DNA of 64,000 bases from NCBI GenBank assembly GCA_013285405.1, contig CP053446.1:1277985-1341984 (forward strand), read 5' to 3'. Source of the DNA: Ignavibacteriota bacterium (lineage in GTDB: Bacteria; Bacteroidota; Ignavibacteria; Ignavibacteriales; Ignavibacteriaceae). The notes beneath the pieces are model-generated. The model worked only from the letters and a program-made list of their open reading frames with translations, ran no database searches and was not told the origin of the DNA. Shown piece after piece: positions 27,167 through 36,500 of this stretch. A program made the position numbers and the translations under genes. The stretch's first letter is position 1. The number at the start of each line of letters is the position of its first letter.

Positions 27167-28294
27167 CTGAAACAAAAAGTTCGCTACACATTTATTGATC
27201 TGCTTCGCGGCTGGTCAATCATACTAATGATTGAACCACATGTGTTCAATACCTTCCTGCTTCCTGAATTAAAGCAGACAGGATGGTTCGGGGTTGTCAG
27301 TTTCATAAACGGATTGATAGCACCGGCATTTCTTTTTGTTTCGGGATTTGTATTCGAGATTTCTTCAGGCAGTAAGCTTGATGATATGCGGAAGTTCAAG
27401 CTTCCATTCTGGAAAAAACTCTGGAGAATAATTTCAATTATACTCATCGGTTATGCTCTTCATCTTCCATATAAATCACTTTCAAAAATTATTAATAAAG
27501 CAACACCTGAACAGCTTCAACAATTTTATTCTGTTAATGTGCTTCATTGTATTGGTGTTGGACTTCTAGTTTTGTTTGTGCTGAGATTAATTATCCGTTC
27601 AGATAAAATTTATCACTATACATTACTCGGATTGACAATTGCTGTAACGGCGGTATCACCAATGTTTTGGAAAACAGAATTTACAACCTTCCTGCATCCT
27701 GTATTTGCAAATTATTTCAACAGACTGAATGGTTCTCTTTTTCCTGTTTTTCCCTGGCTCAACTTTATACTTGCCGGTGCGATCTTCTCAAAATATTTTC
27801 TTGCTGCAGCAGCAAAGGATAAAGAGAAAAAATTTATAAGTGCTGTTACATTAATCGGGATAATTATGTTGTTCTCCGGACACTTGTTCTACTCCGGAAT
27901 ATTCCCCGGATCGCTAACATCAATTCTTCCCAATCCAGTATTTTTTATTGAAAGACTTGGTTATGTTTTATTCTTTACAGCAGTTTGCTGGTATTATAAT
28001 AATTGGAGAAACGTGACTAAATCATTTGTGCTTGATGCAAGCCGTGAATCGCTTTTAATTTACTGGTTACATTTGCTGGTAATTTACAGTTCAACGTTCG
28101 GGAAAAGTCTGGCGAATTATCTTGGCCCGAATCTGAAATTAATTGAGTGTATTGGTGTAACATTGGCGCTGATGGTTTTAATGATACTGGTTGCAAAACT
28201 CTGGGTCTGGACAAAAATGAAATTTCCGAAATACGCTGGCAAAGCTGCGTGGGCAATTATGGGAATTCTGTTTATGATTTTTTTATTTGGTTAA
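27167..28294 (+). CDS. DUF1624/HGSNAT-like membrane acyltransferase
   Basis: The protein has about ten membrane helices and the opening pattern FIDLLRGWSIILMIEPHVFN, typical of DUF1624 proteins related to heparan-alpha-glucosaminide N-acetyltransferase, which pass acetyl groups across a membrane to sugars. That conserved opening lies upstream of the first in-frame ATG (27227). Back to the stop at 27113 there is no ATG, GTG or TTG, only a CTG at 27167, eight bases after AAAAGGA, and some ATT codons. I place the start at CTG as best guess (375 aa). Later motifs include SLFPVFPWLNFILAG and LIYWLHLLVIY. Confidence 0.78.
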   Translation: MKQKVRYTFIDLLRGWSIILMIEPHVFNTFLLPELKQTGWFGVVSFINGLIAPAFLFVSGFVFEISSGSKLDDMRKFKLPFWKKLWRIISIILIGYALHLPYKSLSKIINKATPEQLQQFYSVNVLHCIGVGLLVLFVLRLIIRSDKIYHYTLLGLTIAVTAVSPMFWKTEFTTFLHPVFANYFNRLNGSLFPVFPWLNFILAGAIFSKYFLAAAAKDKEKKFISAVTLIGIIMLFSGHLFYSGIFPGSLTSILPNPVFFIERLGYVLFFTAVCWYYNNWRNVTKSFVLDASRESLLIYWLHLLVIYSSTFGKSLANYLGPNLKLIECIGVTLALMVLMILVAKLWVWTKMKFPKYAGKAAWAIMGILFMIFLFG

Positions 28295-28312
28295 TATTTA
28301 AGAGTGAACAAT

Positions 28313-28341
28313 GTGAGACTCACCTTTGAGGTGAGTCTCAC
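28313..28341. terminator. perfect 13-bp hairpin between convergent genes
   Basis: GTGAGACTCACCT, loop TTG, AGGTGAGTCTCAC. It sits between the 3' ends of the acyltransferase and the minus-strand C25-like gene. An almost identical hairpin is at 33534-33561 behind another T9SS gene, so the element is repeated. T-runs nearby are weak. Confidence 0.6.
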
Positions 28342-28356
28342 CTGAAATTTTTGTAA

Positions 28357-29778
28357 TTACTTCATTAAAATCATCTTTTTTACCGAGACATAATCTTGTG
28401 CCTGCAGTTGATACAAATAAACTCCGCTTGCTAACCTCGATGCATTAAAGTTTACTTCGTGATAACCGGATTCCATTTCTTTATCCATTATTGTTTCAAC
28501 CAACTGCCCGAGTGAGTTATAAACATTTATCTTTACTTTGCTTTCAATCGGCAACGCAAACTTAATCGTTGTTGTTGGGTTAAAAGGATTCGGATAATTT
28601 TGATGTAATACAAAATTCTGAGGCACTTGATAAATGAATTCAGAACCGGCTGTAGTTTCATATTTAGGAAATAATGAGGGATCACCCCATAAATTACACA
28701 CTCGAATTGTATAGCCTGGTGGGCTATATAAATTACGAATATAATTGATTGATTCTCCTATACAATTTCTATCTGAACCAAATAAATAATTTGAAAGGTT
28801 TATTAATATACTTCCGTATTGACCCGCGAATACTAAACCAACAGGTGCACAGACAGCGACAGAAGCCTCATTATCCAATAAAAGCTTATCAGCAAAGCCT
28901 TGCGCAAAATTATCTGAATTAAAAAATTGTCTTAAATAGAAAAACGTAATAAAATTTGCAGGGTTATTGTTAAATAACTGTACATCTCCTGTATCAAGAA
29001 TATTTTCATATCCAAACTGAGTATTTTTAGTATTACCTATTAGCCAAAGTGAATTGGTTCCTTTTACATTTATGAAATTAATAATCGAATCTTTATTTCC
29101 GTAATAAGCTGAAGTATCACTATCTGTATAGTAAATATGGTTTGAAAAATACTCAGGATAGTTTTCGATAATATGAAATGTAGTTTCTCTAAATAAAGAG
29201 ATGTAACTACTATCATAATCATGATAGACAAATAAATTTCTATTCATCCAAGGCATAAACAATGTGTCTAATTCATATGATATCACTTTACCAAAATAGT
29301 TCGATAATTCATCAATATCTATTGCCGGTACCCTGCCAATTGAAAATATTGATATTGTTGTGTCAGAAGAATATTTATTTAATGAATAATAATAATCCGT
29401 ATACGCTGTATCTATGATGCTGCCGAATTGCAAAATATCTTCAAAATTTGGTAGTTTATTTAAATTGCCCACTAATAAATAATACTTCGGTTTCGGTTCT
29501 TCCCAGAATGTTCCTGCAAAACTGATAAAATCCCTGAAGTTATCCTGCGGTGCTGCACTCGAATCGAATTCAGCAAAGATTTGAGTTGTGTCGACTATTA
29601 GAGTTCTGAAATCTCTTACTGTTTCTTTATGCTGCCTGAACGGTTCACACGCATTTACAAATTCAGGAATTGTTATGATGATATAATCGTACTGGTTTGT
29701 TGTATCGCGGAGAGTTATTGATTGAGAGTACAATGCTGAAAATGAAATCAGCAGCAGAAAAAATGTTATACTTTTCAT
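28357..29778 (-). CDS. T9SS-exported C25-like protein, catalytic motifs degenerate (copy 1)
   Basis: The 473-residue product has a signal peptide, a domain shaped like gingipain-type C25 peptidases (YDYIIITIPEFVNACEPFRQHKE, PKYYLLVGNLNKLPN, IGRVPAIDIDELSNYFGK given by their key LIIT...HK, LLVGD-like and IGR patterns), and a type A sorting domain. Where active members have GHG the sequence reads WLIGNTKN, and no Cys stands at the second catalytic position, so peptidase activity is unlikely. RBS GAGG precedes ATG 29778. It is a tandem paralogue of the gene at 29955. Confidence 0.8.
   Translation of the reverse strand: MKSITFFLLLISFSALYSQSITLRDTTNQYDYIIITIPEFVNACEPFRQHKETVRDFRTLIVDTTQIFAEFDSSAAPQDNFRDFISFAGTFWEEPKPKYYLLVGNLNKLPNFEDILQFGSIIDTAYTDYYYSLNKYSSDTTISIFSIGRVPAIDIDELSNYFGKVISYELDTLFMPWMNRNLFVYHDYDSSYISLFRETTFHIIENYPEYFSNHIYYTDSDTSAYYGNKDSIINFINVKGTNSLWLIGNTKNTQFGYENILDTGDVQLFNNNPANFITFFYLRQFFNSDNFAQGFADKLLLDNEASVAVCAPVGLVFAGQYGSILINLSNYLFGSDRNCIGESINYIRNLYSPPGYTIRVCNLWGDPSLFPKYETTAGSEFIYQVPQNFVLHQNYPNPFNPTTTIKFALPIESKVKINVYNSLGQLVETIMDKEMESGYHEVNFNASRLASGVYLYQLQAQDYVSVKKMILMK
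28375..28615 (-). repeat. sorting-domain DNA repeat, copy A
   Basis: The 3' end of this gene is nearly identical at DNA level to 29970-30205 and 31565-31800, the 3' ends of the next two genes, over at least the first 150 bases. All three encode the same type A sorting domain. Confidence 0.8.
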
Positions 29779-29817
29779 CTTATTACCTCATTTAATAGTT
29801 ATTGAAAGAAAGGTAAA

Positions 29818-29990
29818 ATTATTTGAAGCGCAAACTCCTCTTTTTGTTTGTTAGAAACGTCAGAAAAAATATTTTATCTGTCAAGTCTTATTTTGTAGAC
29901 CAACATTAACAATTGAAAAGGGCAAGTCAACGACTTGCCCCTACAAATTTACATTTACTTAATAAGCAGCATCTTTTTTACTGAGACATA
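29818..29990 (-). repeat. duplicated intergenic segment, copy 1
   Basis: The sequence between the two C25-like genes matches 31402-31575 with few differences, including the common stretch around the GACTTGCCC hairpin and the adjoining gene ends. It marks a tandem duplication of gene plus spacer. Confidence 0.8.
29920..29940. terminator. GGGCAAGTC/GACTTGCCC hairpin
   Basis: A perfect 9-bp stem with loop AAC, 15 bases 3' of the minus-strand gene ending at 29955. The same hairpin is at 31514-31534 behind the next gene. It has no strong T-run. Confidence 0.55.
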
Positions 29991-31373
29991 ATCTTGTGCC
30001 TGCAGTTGATACAAATAAACTCCGCTTGCTAACCTCGATGCATTAAAGTTTACTTCGTGATAACCGGATTCCATTTCTTTATCCATTATTGTTTCAACCA
30101 ACTGCCCGAGTGAGTTGAAAACATTTATCTTTACTCTGCTATCTAGAGGCAAGGCAAACTTTATTGTAGTTGTTGGATTGAACGGGTTGGGATAGTTTTG
30201 GTAAAGCAAAAAACCTTGAGGAATTTCATCTGTAACATTTTCAACACCAACTGTTGTATCATATTTTAAATGAAGCGATGGGTCTGCCCAGAGGTTTGTG
30301 ATCAATTTCATATAACCGTACAGTCCACCGGATGGAATTAAATTGTCTAGAGCAAAAGTTTCTCCAATTGAATGAATTCCTGGATCAAAGAGTCTTTCCG
30401 CAATCTCCCGACGCATTACATTTCCAATCCCCCAAAAGGCTGTTCCAACAAACGCGGAACCACCGAGTGATCCGGCATCTTGAAGTACAAGCATTTCTTT
30501 GGTCAAATTTGTATTCGTCTCTAGGATTGAGTGTTGAGGCCCTACAAATACCGTAAAAAAGTATTTGGGTTCATTATCAAAGCCTTGAATATCATTAAGA
30601 TTAAAATAATCAGATGAAATAAAGAATGAATCGGAATTTTCACCTTCAAACCAAATAACTGCACAACCTTCATTATTTACAAAATTGATAATGGAATCTT
30701 TATTACCATAATATGTCGAACTAGTATCATCAAGAATAAAATATGATCTCATATAGGCAGGTAATATTTCATTAGCTAAGTACTGAGCTGCTTGATAGAA
30801 ACCATAAATTGTATCGCTATGACAAATGAATAGATTATTATTCATCCAGCCTAGAAGTGTGTTATTACTTTCATACTCAATTACTTTAGAAAAATAGTTG
30901 CTCAACTCGTTTGAATTTTTTGATGGAATCCTCCCTATATAAAAGTCGGTAGTTGTGGTATCATTATCATAAACATTCGAACCATAATAATAGTCAGAGT
31001 TGAAAAATGTATAAGGAGGAACTTGAGATTGAATTGAAAAATTAGGAACGTCGATTACAGTTCCTGCAATTAAAAAGAATTTCGGTCTTGGTTCTTTCCA
31101 GAAAGTTCCTGCATAGCTGATGAAATCTCTTATATTATCCTGAGGTGTTGCACTTGAATCAAACTCAGCATAAATCTGAGCCGTATCAACAATAAGTGTT
31201 CTGAAATCTCTCACTGTTTCTTTGTGCTGCTTAAATGGTCCGCACACATCTACAAATTCGGGAACTGTTATGATGATATAATCGTATTGGTTTGTGGTAT
31301 CTCGCAGAGTAACCGTCTGTGAATGTAGATTAGAAAAAGTAACGAGCAGAAGAAAAAATGTTATGCTTTTCAT
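29955..31373 (-). CDS. T9SS-exported C25-like protein, catalytic motifs degenerate (copy 2)
   Basis: This 472-residue protein is a paralogue of the product of 28357-29778: nearly the same signal peptide and first 100 residues (FRTLIVDTAQIYAEFDSSATP, PRPKFFLIAG), a diverged middle, and the same sorting domain. At the position of the C25 catalytic GHG it reads WFEGENSD, and the expected catalytic Cys is missing. ATG 31373 follows AGAGG at good spacing; an ATG at 31397 is upstream of that site. It may be an exported binding or structural protein built on a dead peptidase fold. Confidence 0.8.
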   Translation of the reverse strand: MKSITFFLLLVTFSNLHSQTVTLRDTTNQYDYIIITVPEFVDVCGPFKQHKETVRDFRTLIVDTAQIYAEFDSSATPQDNIRDFISYAGTFWKEPRPKFFLIAGTVIDVPNFSIQSQVPPYTFFNSDYYYGSNVYDNDTTTTDFYIGRIPSKNSNELSNYFSKVIEYESNNTLLGWMNNNLFICHSDTIYGFYQAAQYLANEILPAYMRSYFILDDTSSTYYGNKDSIINFVNNEGCAVIWFEGENSDSFFISSDYFNLNDIQGFDNEPKYFFTVFVGPQHSILETNTNLTKEMLVLQDAGSLGGSAFVGTAFWGIGNVMRREIAERLFDPGIHSIGETFALDNLIPSGGLYGYMKLITNLWADPSLHLKYDTTVGVENVTDEIPQGFLLYQNYPNPFNPTTTIKFALPLDSRVKINVFNSLGQLVETIMDKEMESGYHEVNFNASRLASGVYLYQLQAQDYVSVKKMLLIK

Positions 31374-31401
31374 CTTATTACCTCTTTTAATAGTCATGAA
31401 A

Positions 31402-31575
31402 GAAAGGTAAAATTATTTGATGCGCGAACTCCTCTTTTTATTTGTTAGAAACGTCAGAAAAAATATTTTATCTGTCAAGTCTTATTTTGTAGACCAACAT
31501 TAACAATTGAAAAGGGCAAGTCAACGACTTGCCCCTACAAATTTACATTTACTTAATAAGCAGCATCTTTTTTAC
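31402..31575 (-). repeat. duplicated intergenic segment, copy 2
   Basis: Near-identical to 29818-29990, including the conserved hairpin at 31514-31534 and the flanking 3' end of the beta-helix gene. Confidence 0.8.
31514..31534. terminator. GGGCAAGTC/GACTTGCCC hairpin, second copy
   Basis: Same 21-base hairpin as at 29920, located 15 bases 3' of the gene ending at 31549. Confidence 0.55.
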
Positions 31576-33363
31576 TGAGACATAATCTTGTGCCTGTAGC
31601 TGATACAAATAAACTCCGCTTGCTAACCTCGACGCATTAAAGTTTACTTCGTGATAACCGGATTCCATTTCTTTATCAACTAATGTTTCAACCAACTGCC
31701 CAAGCGAGTTATAGACATTAATCTTTACTTTGCTTTCAATCGGCAACGCAAACTTAATCGTTGTAGTTGGATTAAACGGGTTAGGATAGTTTTGATACAA
31801 CACAAAATCTATTGGCGAAGAAATATTAACTTCAACAACCTGACTGTAAGTAGAACTTCCATCAAAATCAATCTGCTTCAACCTGTATGTATATTGTCCC
31901 GGTTCGGTAATCTTATCCATATAAATATAATTTGTTATCTCTGTTGTTGTTCCTCTTCCTTCAACAAATGAAATCTGTGTCCAATCCATTTGATTTTTGA
32001 CTTTTGATTTTTGACTTCGTTCTATTTCAAATCCACTATTGTTCGTCTCAGTTGCTGTCTGCCAGTTCAGAACAACTTCATCATTCAGATATTTAGCAGT
32101 GAATGATGTAAGTTCAACAGGAATTGAACTTGAAAACGGAATAAAGATTACCAATCCCAGCGTACTGTCATCTTTAAAATGATAAATATGATTTTCAATT
32201 GATAATGAATCGTAAACTTCCCAATCATTATTCTGTGCATAAATAGTCTCTTCAGTATTATTGTATAAGTCATAAACATCCGTTCCCTGGATATTTCCGG
32301 AAATAATATTTCTTCCATCGTCGGTTGTGTCTGTATTTTCAATGTTGCCAAGATTTACTTGCGGACCCGGTTGCCCGGCAATTCCAACTTGAATAGTAAT
32401 TCCCCACCAGTTGCTGGAAATTTTATTCCGCGTAATTATTGGAGTTATAACTGCTGTGCCGTAAACATTTATTCCGCTGCCCGATGTCATTACATCAGAA
32501 TTAATATTGTTATCGTAAATATTATTACTATGAATATAACTTGTATTTGAGTAAGCGCCCTGCAATGCTATTCCAAAACTGTTGTTGTAAATTTCGTTAT
32601 GCGCAATTTCAGATGAAGAAGATGATCCGGATAATAATGTTGCGATACTTATTCCGCCTGTTTTGTTGAACATACCTCCGACAATTGTATTATATCTGAT
32701 AATTGGCGAATTGTTTCCCTGTGTCCCGGCAGAAATTTGATTCTTTGCGCTTGTGTTTTGCGAATTGTTATTTATCAGATGGTTGTATTCTATCAGAGGT
32801 GAACAACCCGTTGTCATAGTAATTCCGTATTCATAACTTCTTTCAATTCTATTATGAGTTATTATAGGATGAGAATCGCTGGATAAGTTTGCGCCTCTTC
32901 TGCATTTCCAGAGATATGTATGACTTAAAGTTGGACTCGCTCCCAGGCATCTCAACCCATAATATGCATATTCAATTTTTGCATAGCTGATGATGCAAGC
33001 AGAGTCAACGGAAGATTCCCTGAAATAAAATCCGTTAAATGATCCGCCGAGTGAGTCCTGTACTGATGCAGAAAATCTTATTGTATCTGCTGGTGTACCA
33101 ACCGAAAGGAACTTCCCATATATCTCAAAACCTGAAGCAGACCCAGAAAATGCTACAACTGATCCGGGAAGAATATAAATCCTGTCTGTTGCTGAAACCG
33201 TAACTTTGTTATTAATTGTATAGTTTGGAAATGTTCCCGTAACCGTCCCGCCAGAGTTTGTAACAAGATCATCGAGGTTCCAATTTATTCCTGTGTTGGG
33301 TGTGATATATTGTGCAAGAATTTGTGTTGATATCAAACAAAATAGTATAAATAATTTTTTCAT
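31549..33363 (-). CDS. T9SS-exported right-handed beta-helix protein
   Basis: The 604-residue protein has a signal peptide (ILAQYITPN), then about 300 residues of parallel beta-helix coils with the NosD/pectate-lyase pattern (HNRIERSYEYGITMTTG, IYNNSFGIALQGAYSN, ITRNKISSNWWGITIQ). A VELTSFTA Fn3-like spacer and a type A sorting domain follow. Such folds bind or cleave polysaccharides, but catalytic residues are not identifiable. A small repeat is inserted in frame at 31990-32017 (RSQKSKVKNQ). It precedes the two C25-like paralogues on the same strand. Confidence 0.85.
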   Translation of the reverse strand: MKKLFILFCLISTQILAQYITPNTGINWNLDDLVTNSGGTVTGTFPNYTINNKVTVSATDRIYILPGSVVAFSGSASGFEIYGKFLSVGTPADTIRFSASVQDSLGGSFNGFYFRESSVDSACIISYAKIEYAYYGLRCLGASPTLSHTYLWKCRRGANLSSDSHPIITHNRIERSYEYGITMTTGCSPLIEYNHLINNNSQNTSAKNQISAGTQGNNSPIIRYNTIVGGMFNKTGGISIATLLSGSSSSSEIAHNEIYNNSFGIALQGAYSNTSYIHSNNIYDNNINSDVMTSGSGINVYGTAVITPIITRNKISSNWWGITIQVGIAGQPGPQVNLGNIENTDTTDDGRNIISGNIQGTDVYDLYNNTEETIYAQNNDWEVYDSLSIENHIYHFKDDSTLGLVIFIPFSSSIPVELTSFTAKYLNDEVVLNWQTATETNNSGFEIERSQKSKVKNQMDWTQISFVEGRGTTTEITNYIYMDKITEPGQYTYRLKQIDFDGSSTYSQVVEVNISSPIDFVLYQNYPNPFNPTTTIKFALPIESKVKINVYNSLGQLVETLVDKEMESGYHEVNFNASRLASGVYLYQLQAQDYVSVKKMLLIK

Positions 33364-33534
33364 TTCTGCTCCTCTCTTTTTATTAAACTAATATTGCACA
33401 ATAAGTTAATCATAATAAAGAAGTTTGAAAAATTTCATTTGGTCTGCATTCTTTAATTTTATAGTAATGATTCGAAAAAATCCCAAACTGTTGTTTTTGA
33501 GTGGGATAAACAAAAGATTGATTTGATTATAATG

Positions 33535-33561
33535 TGAGACTCACCTTTGAGGTGAGTCTCA
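33535..33561. terminator. GTGAGACTCACC hairpin, second copy
   Basis: A 12-bp perfect stem with loop TTG, 15 bases 3' of the minus-strand C25 gene ending at 33576. It is the same element as at 28313-28341. Confidence 0.55.
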
Positions 33562-33575
33562 ACTGCACCTGAAAA

Positions 33576-36500
33576 TTATTTCAGCAGGATCATCTTCTTA
33601 ATCGATAAAAAGTTATTTGATTCCAACCGATACATATATATTCCGCTCGCTAACTTCGATGCGTCAAAGTTCACTTCGTATCTTCCGGCTTTCTGTTCAT
33701 TGTTTACCAATGTTGTAACTTCCTCGCCAAGTAGATTGTAAACTGACAGCTTTACAAATCCATCTTCAGATAAAGAATACTTTATCGTTGTTGATGGATT
33801 GAACGGATTCGGATAGTTCTGTTCAAGCGAATATACCAGTGGTATTTCAACTTCAACTTTTACTTCTTCTGAATAAGTAACTGTCCCATCAAAATCAATC
33901 TGTTTCAATCTGTATGTATATTCTCCTGCATCAAGTTTTGAATCAACAAATGAATATGATTTGGGTTCTGTTGTTGTTCCGAAACCCGCAGCGTATCCGG
34001 CATTCTGCCATTCTTTATTATTCCCGGCTGATCGGAGAATCTCAAATCCCTGGTTATTCGTTTCTGTTGCAGTTGTCCACTTCAAATGAACTTCGCCATT
34101 TTCAGATGCTGCAGTAAACGAAGTAAGCTCAACAGGAACTATGCTTGTTATCTTCATCGCAACAGGGATAATTAATTCTGGATTTATTGGATCGTTGCTC
34201 GTGATTTTCATATCCATTGAATAATAGCCGCTGTCAAGTCCTTCCGTAATAAAATTAAGAAGAACGGCAATTGAATTTCCATTGTAAACCGTTCCTTGCA
34301 TATTTTGTGCTGTCAGCCAGTCTGGTTCTGCAGAAAACTGAAGTGCAAGATTGTTCTGCACATAATTTGCGTTGTAAGCTACCTGGAGTCCGTCTGTTCC
34401 GTTTGGATTTTCTATTCCAACGGTTGCGGAGTTAAGCGTTGCGTTCATATTATTATAGTAGATTACTATCTTGCCGCTTGAATGGAGTACAACTTGAAAT
34501 GTGAGAGAGCCTGTTCCTGAATATTTCTGCCAGTTAGTAAATTGAATGGTGAATTTGTTGCTATCCTGTTGATAATGAACAGTACCTTGGGTTCGCCCAT
34601 CTAAATCGTCCCAGAAAGGAGCGATATATTCATTTGGAATTGAACTGTTCGGTATTCCTGTATTAGAATAAATATTTGTGTTTAATGTATTGAACATAAT
34701 TATACCATTGGTGCTGACATAAACCTGTGTCTTTGTATTTCCGTAATATTTAAAATTAAAGCCTAACGGAAATGGACCAGCATATCCTTCTTCTTTTGGA
34801 TCAAATGTTCCGGTAGGAATCCAATTGGTAACAAGAGTTCCTGTGGTTGAAATATTATTCCACACGTAAGTTGGACCACCCGGTTCGTTACTATCAATCC
34901 ATTCATATCCAAAAAGATCCGGTCCGCCTGAACCCCGCGAGCTGCTTCCATTGTTCAAAACGGGATTATCTTTTGTTTCATTTACAATGCCTGATTCATT
35001 TAACTGAACAATTCTTGTAATTATCTGCCCGGGAAATGTATTATTAGTTAGCTCAACTTCGTAATCGAGTGTTGAATTTACAGAAGTTGTATTAAGTATC
35101 ATCACTGAATCAGTATGAGATGTATTTGGCAGTAGTGGACAATACATAGAATCAGGAGTCACTGTAATTTGTGGAGACCCCCAGGTTGTCAATACAGTTA
35201 CATTTGACATCACAGATTTATTTCCCCAGAGATCAAAAGCTTTTATTGCAAAGTAATATTGCGTACTGAAATTAAGATTGTGAAGAGTGTAACTTTTTGG
35301 TGTTCCTGATGTATCTGGTCCGCCTGCAACCATCATCTGTGGAGCATTTTCAAAATCATTATTTGTAACAATCGGTGTTGTTGAGTATCGCAGGTCATAA
35401 CTGACAATACCAAGAAATGAAGAATCCAATGGTGCTGTCCAGTTTAAATTAATTGAATTTGAAGTCGGATCAATTGCCGCCAGATCAGTTATTTGTGCTG
35501 GTGCAATTGTATCAGGCGTTACTCCCATTGTAAGCAGCATTGTACAGTCGCCAAAAATATTATACTGCTCCATTAATTTCAGACCCTCACCGGAGCTTCC
35601 GCCCCAAAGATCCATCGCGTGCATCAAACCGTTAAAAGAAATACCGCCAACTGTTTGTTTTTGTCTCGTTGTTAAAAGCATCATACCGTGGTTTTGCATA
35701 TCACAAGGTGGAACCCAGCTTGCATTTGTTGATGAACCATAAACTGCGATCGCACCTCTTGGTGTTGACATACTGCCTGTTCTTATCCAGGCTTCTTCCA
35801 TACATTCACTCATTGTAAAATCACCGTTCAAACAGGCAACATCAATGATGAAAGGATTTTTATATCCATTAGAAAGCTGATGAATGGCTGAATTACCAAA
35901 TCCTGTTGTACTCCACGATGTTCCTGATCCATGCCCGATATAATTGAGAACACTTCTTCCATTATTAATTGCATTTGTAACCTGCGATGATGTCGCACCC
36001 GGATCGTAAATCTGATCAACCTGTGTGAAATACATATTGTTCATTAACATATCTCTCAACAGGTTTGCGCGCTGCCAATCGGGCGGACTTCCTTCATTGC
36101 TTGCAACACCCGTTCCTTTTAAATACCATGCCGCATCGGGACCAGAATCCGGATATTTTTCATACCGTATCAACTTCCATAAAACATAGTCAAGGTTTTC
36201 TGCTGACGTCGGTGATATCCTTGAAATAAACGCATCCGGATAAGCATCGCTCCCGACAAGTTTAACATAACAGGGATCGGAAGGGGCTCCTTCGTATTGC
36301 CCGTTTATTGTTGGGATCTGGTTTGCTTCTCCAACTAATATTATAAAAGTTAATCCTTCGGGTGAGTTATAAAGATTCTGAATATAATTTTTAATCGCTG
36401 CCGAACCCGTTCCGGTTTGTGTGGGATATTCTGCCAGCAAAGTTGTGATGCCTCTTTCAACTTTCCAGTTGTAGAAAGGAGTTACGTTGCTTGCAAATGC

